A DNA stretch of 21,569 nucleotides, from contig JAUYPN010000001.1 of assembly GCA_030695725.1 (NCBI GenBank), positions 1 through 21,569 on the forward strand, read 5' to 3'. A program made the position numbers and the translations under genes. Position 1 is the stretch's first letter; each line of letters begins with the position of its first letter. Shown in pieces: positions 14,578 through 21,448 of this stretch. This DNA comes from Candidatus Omnitrophota bacterium. GTDB taxonomy: Bacteria > Omnitrophota > Gorgyraeia > 2-01-FULL-45-10. The notes under the pieces are model-generated. The model was not told the DNA's origin and did no database searches. It saw nothing but the letters and a program-made list of their open reading frames with translations.

Positions 14578-15356
14578 CTTATTATACACAGGACTTCTTC
14601 CAGCATGGAGAGATCCTGTGAAGGTTTAAGGATCGCGTACTTATACAGGCGCCCCTCCTCCTTGCCCACCTTCTCGACCTCTCCTATCAGTATGCCTTTA
14701 GGGAAGACGCTGCCGAATCCGGCAGTCATCACCTTATCGCCCGGCCTGATATCGGAATCGAGCGATATATAGATGATCTTGCACCTGCCGGCCGGCCTTC
14801 CGGTCAGGATGCCGCCCTGCCTGTTGCGTCTTATAAGGACTCCAACTTTTAAGTTAGGGTCTGTTATCAACAGGGCTTTGCTCGACAGCCTGCCCGTTTC
14901 CACTATCCTTCCGACAAGTCCGCGCGTAGAGATAACAGCCATATTGGTCTTTATTCCGGACGAGGAGCCCTTATCTATGATGAGTGAATTGGACCAGTTT
15001 GAGGGATCGCGCCCTATAACCTGAGCGGGTATGCTTGTGTACGGGATAGTCTTCCGAAAGTCGAGAAGGTTCCTTAAGCGCGCGTTGTCGTCGCTGATGG
15101 CTTTGGTCTCCTCCGACATCCTGGTCAGGAGGTCGAGTCTGTCGTGCAGGATCTTGCTCTCTTCTCTCTCGGCGGCAAACGGAACGATCCTTTCCAGAGC
15201 CCTGAAGAATGAATGGAGACTTTTAAGTATCGGGGTGGTTCCGTCGGTGATATTTATTCGAATTAATCGCGCGGTGGACGATATTAACACTATGAGGACT
15301 ACCGCGAAGAGTACCGCGAGGATCTTTAAAATTATTCTCTTTTTTTTATTGCGCAC
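14574..15356 (-). CDS. mreC: Rod shape-determining protein MreC
   Basis: A 260-residue bitopic protein: a basic N-terminus, one membrane helix (about 8-30), a coiled-coil segment (about 60-97; ESKILHDRLDLLTRM, ISDDNARLRNLLDF), then a periplasmic beta-rich MreC domain with VIGRDPSNWSNSLIIDKGSSSGI, GLVGRIVE, DPNLKVGVLI and PGDKVMTAGFGSVFPKGILIGEV-type motifs. MreC is the periplasmic activator of PBP2-RodA. The start is a GTG 16 bases after the mreB stop, with a weak purine-rich Shine-Dalgarno (AGAGAAG). No better ATG gives the expected basic N-terminus. Confidence 0.95.
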   Translation of the reverse strand: MRNKKKRIILKILAVLFAVVLIVLISSTARLIRINITDGTTPILKSLHSFFRALERIVPFAAEREESKILHDRLDLLTRMSEETKAISDDNARLRNLLDFRKTIPYTSIPAQVIGRDPSNWSNSLIIDKGSSSGIKTNMAVISTRGLVGRIVETGRLSSKALLITDPNLKVGVLIRRNRQGGILTGRPAGRCKIIYISLDSDIRPGDKVMTAGFGSVFPKGILIGEVEKVGKEEGRLYKYAILKPSQDLSMLEEVLCIIR

Positions 15357-15372
15357 ATCTATTCTTCTCTTA

Positions 15373-16443
15373 TCAGCGCTTGCGTCTCTGCATCTTAACG
15401 ATGGCTTTCAGGATCTTTTCGTCGCTCAACACTTTACCGGTGCCGAGAGCGACCGCCGTAAGCGGATCTTCGGCCAGGTGCGCGGGTAGACCCGTCTCTT
15501 CGGAAAGAAGCTTATCTATGCCTTTCAACAGACTACCCCCGCCGCAAAGCACTATTCCTTTTTCTATCAGGTCAGCGGAGAGCTCAGGCGGTATCCTCTC
15601 GAGCGTTATCCTGACCGCCTCAACTATCTGAGACATCGGCTCAGACATAGCTTCTCTTATCTCTTCACTCGTGATGGTGACCGACTTGGGCAGTCCGGCG
15701 ACCAGGTCGCGGCCTCGCACTTCCATCGTGATCTCTTCCTCAAGCGGGTATACCGAGCCTATCTTCATCTTTATAGCTTCGGCCGTCCTCTCGCCGATCA
15801 TGAGGTTATAATTTTTCTTCAAAGCGTTTATAATGGCTTCATCCATCTCATCGCCGCCGATTCTGACGGATTTAGAAAATACCATTCCTGTCAATGAGAT
15901 GACGGCTATCTCTGTCGTGCCGCCGCCTATATCGATGATCATGTTGCCGGAGGGCTCGGAGATCGGCAGCCCCACTCCTATGGCCGCCGCCATGGGTTCC
16001 TCTATGGTGATGACCTCGCGCGCTCCCGCATGCAGGGCGCTGTCTTCGACGGCCCTCTTCTCCACCTCCGTGATGCCTGACGGGATGGCTATGACTATCC
16101 TCGGGCGCACGAACCTTTTGGCCTTATTGACTTTCTGTATGAAGTAGCGGAGCATCGCTTCCGATATCTCGAAATCCGTTATCACGCCGTGCCTCATAGG
16201 CCTGATAGCGACGATATTACCGGGCGTCCTTCCGAGCATCCTCTTCGCCTCTTCGCCCACCGCAAGGACATTGGAAGTTCCCGCCTCAACGGCGACGACT
16301 GACGGCTCGCATAATACTATTCCCTGGTTTTTTAGGTATACTAGTGTGGTGGCTGTGCCGAGGTCTATGCCGATATCGTTTGAAAAGAAACCGAATAATC
16401 TGTTATACATTCTCCAAAGATTTTCAAAAAACCCTGACCTCAT
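15373..16443 (-). CDS. mreB: Rod shape-determining actin homologue MreB
   Basis: A 356-residue MreB with the actin-fold nucleotide motifs: phosphate 1 DIGIDLGTATTLVY (about 23-36), phosphate 2 IIDIGGGTTEIAVI (about 169-182) and an adenosine motif IVLCGGGSLLKGI. An amphipathic or hydrophobic N-terminus (SGFFENLWRMYNRLFGFF) would attach it to the membrane, as in other MreBs. It forms the cytoplasmic filaments that direct the elongasome. ATG at 16443 is preferred over ATG at 16449, because the AAGGAG Shine-Dalgarno touches the first ATG and is 6 bases from the second. It is the first gene of the mreBCD-mrdA-rodA operon, with promoter 16465-16493 and a leader of only about 15 bases. Confidence 0.97.
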   Translation of the reverse strand: MRSGFFENLWRMYNRLFGFFSNDIGIDLGTATTLVYLKNQGIVLCEPSVVAVEAGTSNVLAVGEEAKRMLGRTPGNIVAIRPMRHGVITDFEISEAMLRYFIQKVNKAKRFVRPRIVIAIPSGITEVEKRAVEDSALHAGAREVITIEEPMAAAIGVGLPISEPSGNMIIDIGGGTTEIAVISLTGMVFSKSVRIGGDEMDEAIINALKKNYNLMIGERTAEAIKMKIGSVYPLEEEITMEVRGRDLVAGLPKSVTITSEEIREAMSEPMSQIVEAVRITLERIPPELSADLIEKGIVLCGGGSLLKGIDKLLSEETGLPAHLAEDPLTAVALGTGKVLSDEKILKAIVKMQRRKR

Positions 16444-16464
16444 GGACATCTCCTTGACTATGAG

Positions 16465-16493
16465 ATATTAACAAATAATTATACTGATGTCAA
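16465..16493 (-). promoter_or_regulatory. Sigma70 promoter of the mreB operon, overlapping the aroA stop
   Basis: On the minus strand TTGACA (16488-16493), 17 bases, TAATAT (16465-16470). The TGA inside the -35 box is the aroA stop codon (16490-16492). The predicted start near 16458 leaves a short leader with an AAGGAG Shine-Dalgarno. Confidence 0.78.
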
Positions 16494-17773
16494 TTTAAAT
16501 AAACTGTCGAAGTGTCGAAGAACGACGGGAATGATTTCGAAACGCTTTGGGCGCCTTCTATTTCGCTGTCGCCTTTCGCGGTCAATGCCGCTACAGCCAA
16601 AGCCATACAAGTTCTGTGATCACCGAAGCTTTTGAGACTGGCCCCTTTAAGGCTCTTAGACCCTTCGATCACCACATTATCGCCTTTCACCCTGAAATCG
16701 ACGCCCATGCCCTTAAGGCCATTCTGCATCGAGGCTATCCTATCGGTCTCCTTTACCCTTAATTCTCCTGCGCCTTCCACTATCGTTCTGCCCTCGGACA
16801 ACGAAGCGAGGACAAATATGACCGGCAGCTCATCTATGACGGAAGGTATCATATCTTTGGTGATGGTAATACCGTGAGTCTTGGAATATTTTACGATCAG
16901 ATCCGCTGACGGTTCCGGGGATGGTTTCTTCTTATTGATGATTTTGATATCCGCCCCCATCTTAGACAGCACCTTTAATATCCCGGCCCTCGTAGGATTT
17001 ATGGAGACGTTGCGTATCTTTATCCTCGAGCCTTTCAGGACGGTCGCCGCCACGATGAAGAAACTGGCGCTCGATATATCGCCCGGTATCTCGAGGGCCC
17101 TGGCCTTCAACTCGCTTCCGCCTCTTATAGATACGCTCTTGCCGGAGACCTTGACTTTAGCGCCGAAGTATTTCAACATCCTCTCCGTGTGGTCGCGCGA
17201 GCGTACGGGCTCTATGACCTTTGTAATCCCCTTCGAGTAGAGCCCGGCAAAGAGAATGGCCGATTTTATCTGCGCGCTCGCTATTGAATTTTTGTAAGTA
17301 ATAGGCCGTACCTTCCCTCCGACTATCGTGAGCGGCGGATATTCACCGCCGCATTGGGCGCTTATCTTGACGCCCATCATATTCAAGGGCTCCACGATCC
17401 TCTTCATGGGGCGCGCCGATATCCCGGCGTCACCCGTAAGCGTGGACTCGAAATCCTGCCCCGCCAATATGCCGGCCAGGATCCTCATAGAGGTTCCAGA
17501 ATTTCCCACGTATAACGGATTATCCGGCTTTTTTAAACCATGAAGACCTTTACCTTCAACTATGGTTACGTCGAGCTCTTTTCTTATTTTAATACCCATG
17601 TCACGAAAGGCTTTTGCCGTATAATTACAATCATCGGACATGGGCAGGCCTTTTATCTTAGTCGAGCCCACGGCGAGGGAGCCCATCATCAGCGCCCTGT
17701 GGGCTATGGACTTATCCCCCGGAACGGTCATCTCTCCTCTCAATTTTTTTATGGGCATGATCTTTATCTTCAT
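16490..17773 (-). CDS. aroA: 3-phosphoshikimate 1-carboxyvinyltransferase (EPSP synthase)
   Basis: A 427-residue EPSP synthase of standard length. Motifs: PGDKSIAHRA (18-27; Lys21 and Arg26 contact substrate), GNSGTSMR (90-97), GDAGISARPMKR (114-125), IDELP (313-317, with the catalytic Asp314), ELRVKETDRI (337-346) and a C-terminal GDHRTCMALAVAAL. It transfers the enolpyruvyl group of PEP to shikimate-3-phosphate in aromatic amino acid synthesis, in the cytoplasm. ATG at 17773 has an AAGGAG Shine-Dalgarno at short spacing. It starts 31 bases after the rluD-type gene, so it is probably the third gene of an lgt-rluD-aroA unit. The short gap carries a duplicated AAGCTTTAA word. I do not assign glyphosate class. 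Confidence 0.95.
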   Translation of the reverse strand: MKIKIMPIKKLRGEMTVPGDKSIAHRALMMGSLAVGSTKIKGLPMSDDCNYTAKAFRDMGIKIRKELDVTIVEGKGLHGLKKPDNPLYVGNSGTSMRILAGILAGQDFESTLTGDAGISARPMKRIVEPLNMMGVKISAQCGGEYPPLTIVGGKVRPITYKNSIASAQIKSAILFAGLYSKGITKVIEPVRSRDHTERMLKYFGAKVKVSGKSVSIRGGSELKARALEIPGDISSASFFIVAATVLKGSRIKIRNVSINPTRAGILKVLSKMGADIKIINKKKPSPEPSADLIVKYSKTHGITITKDMIPSVIDELPVIFVLASLSEGRTIVEGAGELRVKETDRIASMQNGLKGMGVDFRVKGDNVVIEGSKSLKGASLKSFGDHRTCMALAVAALTAKGDSEIEGAQSVSKSFPSFFDTSTVYLN

Positions 17774-17804
17774 ACGCTCCTTCTTATAGCTTAAAGCTTA
17801 CAGT

Positions 17805-18719
17805 TTAAAGCTTTCCCCTCTTTATCGCATCAGACATCTCTTTAGGAGGCTTGCTCGAAAACTCCATAAATTTTTTTGTGGCCGGATGGGTAAAGCCGAT
17901 CGTGGCGGCATGCAGCATCGGCATCTTAAACTTTCCTTTTGTGCCGTATTTTTCGTCTCCGAGGATCGGATGTCCTATATAGGAGAGGTGCACCCTTATT
18001 TGATGGGTCCTGCCCGTACCCAGCCTGCACTCCAATAACGTGAAGGATCCGAACCTTTTTATCACCTTATAGCGTGTTATCGCCTCTCGACTGCTTTCAT
18101 CGTCAAACTTAACGGCCATCTTCTTCCTGTCCCGCGCACTCCTGCCGATGGGAAGTTCCACGATCCCGTTATCGAGCTCTACATTTCCTTCCACTAGGGC
18201 GAGATACACCCTCTTGGTCGTCTTGTCTTTAAACTGCTTTGCCAGTTTTTTGTGCGCATCGTCGGTCTTGGCTACAAGAAGAAGACCGCTTGTTCCTTTA
18301 TCGAGCCTGTGAACTATGCCGGGTTTTGAAACTCCTCCTATGCCCGAAAGATCGTCGCAATGCGCGAGAAGCGCATTGACCAATGTCCCGGTATAGTTGC
18401 CGGGGGCCGGATGCGTCACCATGCCCTGCGGTTTGTTCACCACCAGAAGATGCTCATCTTCGTACACTATATTGAGACGGATCTTCTCAGGCCTTATTAC
18501 GGACTCTTCCGGCTCGGGTACGGTTATCTCTACCGTCTCACCGACGTTCACTTTTTGATGATGCTTGGGGATCTCTCCATTCAGCAGCACCTTGCCTTTT
18601 TTAAACAATTTTTGTAAAAATGCCCGGGAGAAATCTTTTTCAAAGTGGTTCGCAAGAAATTTATCGAGTCTCTGACCCTGCTTATCCGCGCTTACGCGGA
18701 CTTTAAAAAACTTTTCCAT
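17805..18719 (-). CDS. rluD: RluA/RluD-family 23S rRNA pseudouridine synthase
   Basis: A 304-residue protein with an N-terminal S4 RNA-binding domain (about 15-65; QRLDKFLANHF...RAFLQKLFKKGKVLLNG) and a pseudouridine synthase domain with VVNKPQGMVTHP (93-104) and the catalytic motif GIVHRLDKGTSGLLLVAK (134-151, nucleophile Asp140), then GRTHQIRVHLSYIGHPILGD. The S4 domain and length fit RluD, which modifies helix 69 of 23S rRNA; RluC-like specificity cannot be excluded. The start ATG lies inside the 3' end of lgt (28-base overlap), with an AGGTG Shine-Dalgarno, so its translation depends on lgt. Confidence 0.92.
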   Translation of the reverse strand: MEKFFKVRVSADKQGQRLDKFLANHFEKDFSRAFLQKLFKKGKVLLNGEIPKHHQKVNVGETVEITVPEPEESVIRPEKIRLNIVYEDEHLLVVNKPQGMVTHPAPGNYTGTLVNALLAHCDDLSGIGGVSKPGIVHRLDKGTSGLLLVAKTDDAHKKLAKQFKDKTTKRVYLALVEGNVELDNGIVELPIGRSARDRKKMAVKFDDESSREAITRYKVIKRFGSFTLLECRLGTGRTHQIRVHLSYIGHPILGDEKYGTKGKFKMPMLHAATIGFTHPATKKFMEFSSKPPKEMSDAIKRGKL

Positions 18720-19453
18720 TTAAGGCACCTGTAGATGAACAGACTTAAACAAGCCGCGAAGACCGCCGCGCTTATCAATTGAGATATGGTGAGGCCGTAC
18801 AGGATCTTGGGATAATCGCCTCTAAAAAATTCCACTCCGAATCTCTTCACAGAATAGAGGAGGCCGTATCCTATGAATATCTCTCCGCCAAAGTGGCGTC
18901 TCTTCTGCCATATCCTTAATATGACGAATATAAGAAGCAAGGCTACCGCCGAAAATACTTGCGTGGGATATCGTAATATTGATTCGTCCGGGAATACGAC
19001 GCTCAATAAAAGAGAGGAAGGTGCCGCGGCTCCGTAACAACAGCCGTTCAGCAGACATCCGATCCTACCGAAGGCCTGGGCCAGAGCTATGTACGGTGCG
19101 AAGAGATCCGCCGCCGTCCAGAAGCTTATCCTGTTCTTCTTCACGAACCACGCCGAGCCGATCATCCCGAAGATGAAGGCACCATACCAGACGAGCCCGC
19201 CTTTTGTCAGATTGATGATCTCAAGCGGATTTTTTACATAATATTGAAAGTTCAGCGCGATATAGACTATGCGCGCGCCTATGATACCGCACACGAGCAT
19301 CACTATCCCGAGATCTATTATTCTGTCTTTATTTATTTTAAAATCGTCCGCATGCTTATAAGCGAGGAGCGTAGCTACGGCAAATCCTACAGCGACCATC
19401 AGTCCGTACGAGTACACGTACAGCGGACCTATCTTAGCTATTATCGGATGCAT
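18692..19453 (-). CDS. lgt: Phosphatidylglycerol-prolipoprotein diacylglyceryl transferase
   Basis: A 253-residue multi-pass inner-membrane enzyme with about seven hydrophobic segments. Lgt landmarks: YGLMVAVGF (16-24), GARIVY (59-64), GGLVWYGA (85-92), the signature AFGRIGCLLNGCCYG (127-141, with the essential Arg130), RYPTQVF (161-167) and RFGVEFFRGD (204-213, with the second key Arg211). It moves diacylglycerol from phosphatidylglycerol to the lipobox Cys of prolipoproteins, the first step of lipoprotein maturation. ATG at 19453 has only a weak Shine-Dalgarno. The region upstream consists of repeats, and I found no convincing promoter there. Confidence 0.95.
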   Translation of the reverse strand: MHPIIAKIGPLYVYSYGLMVAVGFAVATLLAYKHADDFKINKDRIIDLGIVMLVCGIIGARIVYIALNFQYYVKNPLEIINLTKGGLVWYGAFIFGMIGSAWFVKKNRISFWTAADLFAPYIALAQAFGRIGCLLNGCCYGAAAPSSLLLSVVFPDESILRYPTQVFSAVALLLIFVILRIWQKRRHFGGEIFIGYGLLYSVKRFGVEFFRGDYPKILYGLTISQLISAAVFAACLSLFIYRCLKWKSFLKSA

Positions 19454-19470
19454 ATTATTTCCGGTGCCTC

Positions 19471-19572
19471 AAAATTTTATTGCTTCAACTCGAAGGCGGA
19501 ACATTTGGTGGCCGCCTTTCGCTTGCCGCAAATTGCATTGGGCATGCAATTTGCTGTGGAAAAATTCTGACA
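19471..19572 (+). repeat. AGGCGG hairpin element, copy 3, with an extra internal palindrome
   Basis: Starts AAAATTTT and ends AAAAATTCTGACA, the same ends as copies 1 and 4 in the opposite orientation. It contains AAGGCGG (19493-19499) / CCGCCTT (19512-19518) around AACATTTGGTGG. It also carries a second perfect 11-bp hairpin, GCAAATTGCAT (19528-19538) / ATGCAATTTGC (19544-19554), which the shorter copies lack. Confidence 0.75.
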
Positions 19573-19639
19573 AAAATTCAGCCCTATGAAGTAATATCGC
19601 ATCATTGGTCGTCTGAATTTTTTTCTATACCGCCATAAA

Positions 19640-19712
19640 GTGTCAGAATTTTTAACAGTCGCTCCAGGCGGCACACACAAATGTTCCGCCTGCGATACTA
19701 ACAAAAAATTTT
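19640..19712 (-). repeat. AGGCGG hairpin element, copy 4
   Basis: GTGTCAGAATTTTT end, then CAGGCGG (19665-19671) / CCGCCTG (19686-19692) with a 14-base loop, then AAAAAATTTT. Spacing from the end to the hairpin matches copy 1 exactly (26 bases). Confidence 0.8.
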
Positions 19713-19748
19713 ATGTCCCCTACACACCCTTTTGGCTTCTAACCCGCA

Positions 19749-19767
19749 ATTCTAACCTTGTTAGAAT
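19749..19767. repeat. 8-bp AT-rich hairpin after the small exported protein gene
   Basis: ATTCTAAC (19749-19756), loop CTT, GTTAGAAT (19760-19767). A T-rich run (ATAATTTTTT) follows only on the + strand, so it does not look like a terminator for the minus-strand gene. It could be an operator or a remnant palindrome. Confidence 0.5.
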
Positions 19768-19793
19768 ACATAATTTTTTCCGAAATCTCAAGG

Positions 19794-20168
19794 CTACTTA
19801 TAAGGTTTTTCTGGTAATTTATCAAAGGTAACCGCCTCGCCTGCATAACCAAAATCCCCATACCCCTTAACAAGCCCCCTAGGATTAGGCTCAACTTTAA
19901 TAATTGCGTTGGCTCCCATTGCCTTGGCTTTATTCGCCAGACCTTCTAATGCTGCATAGGCAATTTCACCCTGTGAATGAAAGTTCCATTTTTGCACATT
20001 CTCAACATTTCCTAAAGATTTATATATGTATTGTGAAGATGGTGTGCCTTGATATAAGGGCAAAGCACATCTTAAAGCACGACCCTCATATCTACCAAAT
20101 TTTCTCTCTGCAAAAGAAGGCATAGCAACTAACGAGAGCAGCAGTAGTAAAATTATAACCTTCTTCAT
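19794..20168 (-). CDS. Small exported protein, function unknown
   Basis: A 124-residue protein with a clear Sec signal peptide (MKKVIILLLLLSLVAMPSFA, cleavage after SFA at about residue 20) and no lipobox or further membrane segment, so it is probably periplasmic. The mature part has one Cys (ALRCALPLY) and a late ALEGLANKAKAMGANAII segment followed by a YAGEAVTF strand. This helix-then-GANAII pattern recalls small envelope domains such as YbjQ, RcsF or DUF4156 types, but I do not recognise the family. An excellent Shine-Dalgarno (GGAAGGAGAATGAG, then ATG) supports it as a real gene. It looks more AT-rich than its neighbours and is walled in by repeats on both sides, which may point to acquisition. 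Confidence 0.8.
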   Translation of the reverse strand: MKKVIILLLLLSLVAMPSFAERKFGRYEGRALRCALPLYQGTPSSQYIYKSLGNVENVQKWNFHSQGEIAYAALEGLANKAKAMGANAIIKVEPNPRGLVKGYGDFGYAGEAVTFDKLPEKPYK

Positions 20169-20229
20169 CTCATTCTCCTTCCAAGGGTGGCGGAGTTATT
20201 TTATTTCTGATATATTTTTTCGTTCTTGC

Positions 20230-20261
20230 TTCAGGCGGAACTTGCGGTGGATACGCCTGAA
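20230..20261 (+). repeat. AGGCGG hairpin element, copy 5
   Basis: TTCAGGCG (20230-20237) pairs perfectly with CGCCTGAA (20254-20261). The loop GAACTTGCGGTGGATA shares AACTTGCGGTGG with copy 2 after rodA. The AAAATTTT and TGTCAG ends are not evident, so it is a partial or diverged copy. Confidence 0.7.
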
Positions 20262-20343
20262 ACGGCGTCTCTCACTTTGACAGTACGAGGGGTGTTGTGA
20301 GCGGCCATTAGAAATTTTTTGGCATAGTACCTACTTCTTATCG

Positions 20344-20478
20344 GTGTGCAAGGATTTACGTTGAGCGAATGCAGGAACTGACTGACCCCCGCTGTTTTGC
20401 TTTGGTTTGCTTTTAGCAAAACAAAGCAGCGGGGGGAAGGAATTCCTGCAAATGAGCGAGACGTAAACCGTAGCACAC
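20344..20478. repeat. 135-bp nested palindrome
   Basis: Arms pair in order: GTGTGC (20344-20349) / GCACAC (20473-20478); TTTACGT (20355-20361) / ACGTAAA (20461-20467); TGCAGGAA (20370-20377) / TTCCTGCA (20443-20450); CCCCCGCTG (20386-20394) / CAGCGGGGG (20427-20435); CTTTGgTTTGCT (20400-20411) / AGCAAAaCAAAG (20415-20426), one mismatch. The hairpin tip is 3 bases. The whole could extrude as a cruciform or fold as RNA. Confidence 0.8.
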
Positions 20479-20529
20479 GGCAAAAAATTTAGGCCGCGAA
20501 CAATACCCCGGTACTGGCAAAGAACAGTT

Positions 20530-20565
20530 GAGATTGCTTCGGGCCTTCGGCCCTCGCAATGACGA
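20530..20565. repeat. GC-rich extragenic repeat after xerC
   Basis: GAGATTGCTTCGGGCC then TTCGGCCCTCGCAATGACGA. The core GGGCC-TTC-GGCCC is a tight hairpin, flanked by ATTGC / GCAAT. Words of the type GTCATTGCGAGG...GAAGCAATCTC are common dispersed repeats in many bacteria (from memory). It sits 11 bases beyond the xerC stop and could stabilise or end that transcript, but no T run follows. Confidence 0.65.
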
Positions 20566-20576
20566 ACGAAATCAGT

Positions 20577-21446
20577 TCACGCTCTTGGATGAGCTTTGTC
20601 GTAAACGTTCTTGAGCCGCTCCATTGTGACGTGCGTGTAGATCTGGGTTGTGGAGAGGTTCATGTGGCCCAGGAGCTCCTGGACGCTTCTTAAGTCCGCG
20701 CCCCTGTCCAAGAGATGCGTCGCGAACGAGTGCCTCAAGCTATGGGGAGATATCTTCTCCTCGGAGGAGCATGCGTGAATGTGTTTATCGACGACGCGTC
20801 TTACGCTTCTATCGGTGAGACGTCCTCCGCGGCTATTCAAAAATACCGCCTTCTTTTCTTTAGCGCTTGGACTTCTTCCTTCGGCATATTTCCGTATGGA
20901 GTCAAGCGCCATATCGCCTATCGGGACCATCCTCTCTTTGCGGCCTTTTCCCAATACTTTGATGACTCCGCTTATGAAATCTATCTTCTCCATGTCGAGG
21001 CCGACGAGCTCGCTCACTCTGATACCGCACGAATAAAGCGTCTCCAAAATAGCCCTATCCCTTAAACCGGAGGGCGTCTTTACATCAGGAGACATTATCA
21101 ATTTCGTGACCTTCGCTATATCGAGAAATTTGGGCAGTTTCTTATCTAATTTTGGAGAGCTTATGGCGGTAATTGGATTTGCTTTTATATGGCCTTCACG
21201 GTAGAGGAACTTGAAGAAGCTTCTGAGAGAGGCAAGCTTTCTGGCTATCGTCCTCTTGGAATAGTTCCTGCCTCGCAGCTCGGCTAAAAATTTTCTTAAG
21301 GCGAGGTGATCGACGGAATTTATATCGGCCTCGCCTAAAAATAACGAGAACGCTTTCAGGTCTATCGTGTAGTTGGTTATGGTATGCCTCGATACATCTT
21401 TCTCGATCTTCAGATAATTGATGAACTTATCGATGTATCGCTGCAT
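20577..21446 (-). CDS. xerC: Tyrosine recombinase XerC/XerD
   Basis: A 289-residue protein of Xer length. An N-terminal SAM-like core-binding domain (about 1-88) is followed by a catalytic domain with the full set R143 (CGIRVSEL), K167 (LGKGRKER), H235 and R238 (HSLRHSFATHLL), H261 (LLGHMNLSTTQIY) and the nucleophile Y270. Xer recombinases resolve chromosome dimers at dif. The topA-xerC order is also found in Bacillus-type genomes and fits a housekeeping role, not a phage integrase. XerC or XerD cannot be told apart from the sequence alone, so the symbol is provisional. It begins 2 bases after the topA stop, with an AAGGAAGAG Shine-Dalgarno in the topA end. Confidence 0.92.
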   Translation of the reverse strand: MQRYIDKFINYLKIEKDVSRHTITNYTIDLKAFSLFLGEADINSVDHLALRKFLAELRGRNYSKRTIARKLASLRSFFKFLYREGHIKANPITAISSPKLDKKLPKFLDIAKVTKLIMSPDVKTPSGLRDRAILETLYSCGIRVSELVGLDMEKIDFISGVIKVLGKGRKERMVPIGDMALDSIRKYAEGRSPSAKEKKAVFLNSRGGRLTDRSVRRVVDKHIHACSSEEKISPHSLRHSFATHLLDRGADLRSVQELLGHMNLSTTQIYTHVTMERLKNVYDKAHPRA

Positions 21447-21448
21447 AG

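Larger units (their letters stand above)
19454..19793. other. 340-bp gene-free gap with inverted copies of the AGGCGG element
   Basis: No credible gene. It holds two AGGCGG elements in opposite orientation (19471-19572 and 19640-19712) and an AT-rich hairpin at 19749-19767. Because the ends of the two elements face each other, AAAAATTCTGACA (19560-19572) is matched by TGTCAGAATTTTT (19641-19653). An inner pair, AAAAATTCAG (19573-19582) with CTGAATTTTT, adds to the fold. Confidence 0.75.
20169..20576. other. 408-bp gene-free gap with palindromic elements
   Basis: No credible gene; an open frame here (20231-20476) only crosses repeats. It contains AGGCGG copy 5 (20230-20261), a long palindrome (20344-20478) and a GC-rich repeat right after xerC (20530-20565). 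I saw no clear promoter for the 19794-20168 gene. Confidence 0.75.

Noticed and set aside
19749..19767. Terminator for the small exported protein
   Set aside because: The T run lies on the wrong side for minus-strand transcription.
20231..20476. An 81-codon minus-strand open frame
   Set aside because: It runs through two palindromic elements and has no ribosome site or protein-like pattern.
20577..21446. Phage or island integrase
   Set aside because: Xer length, direct coupling to topA and absence of att repeats or cargo favour the housekeeping recombinase.
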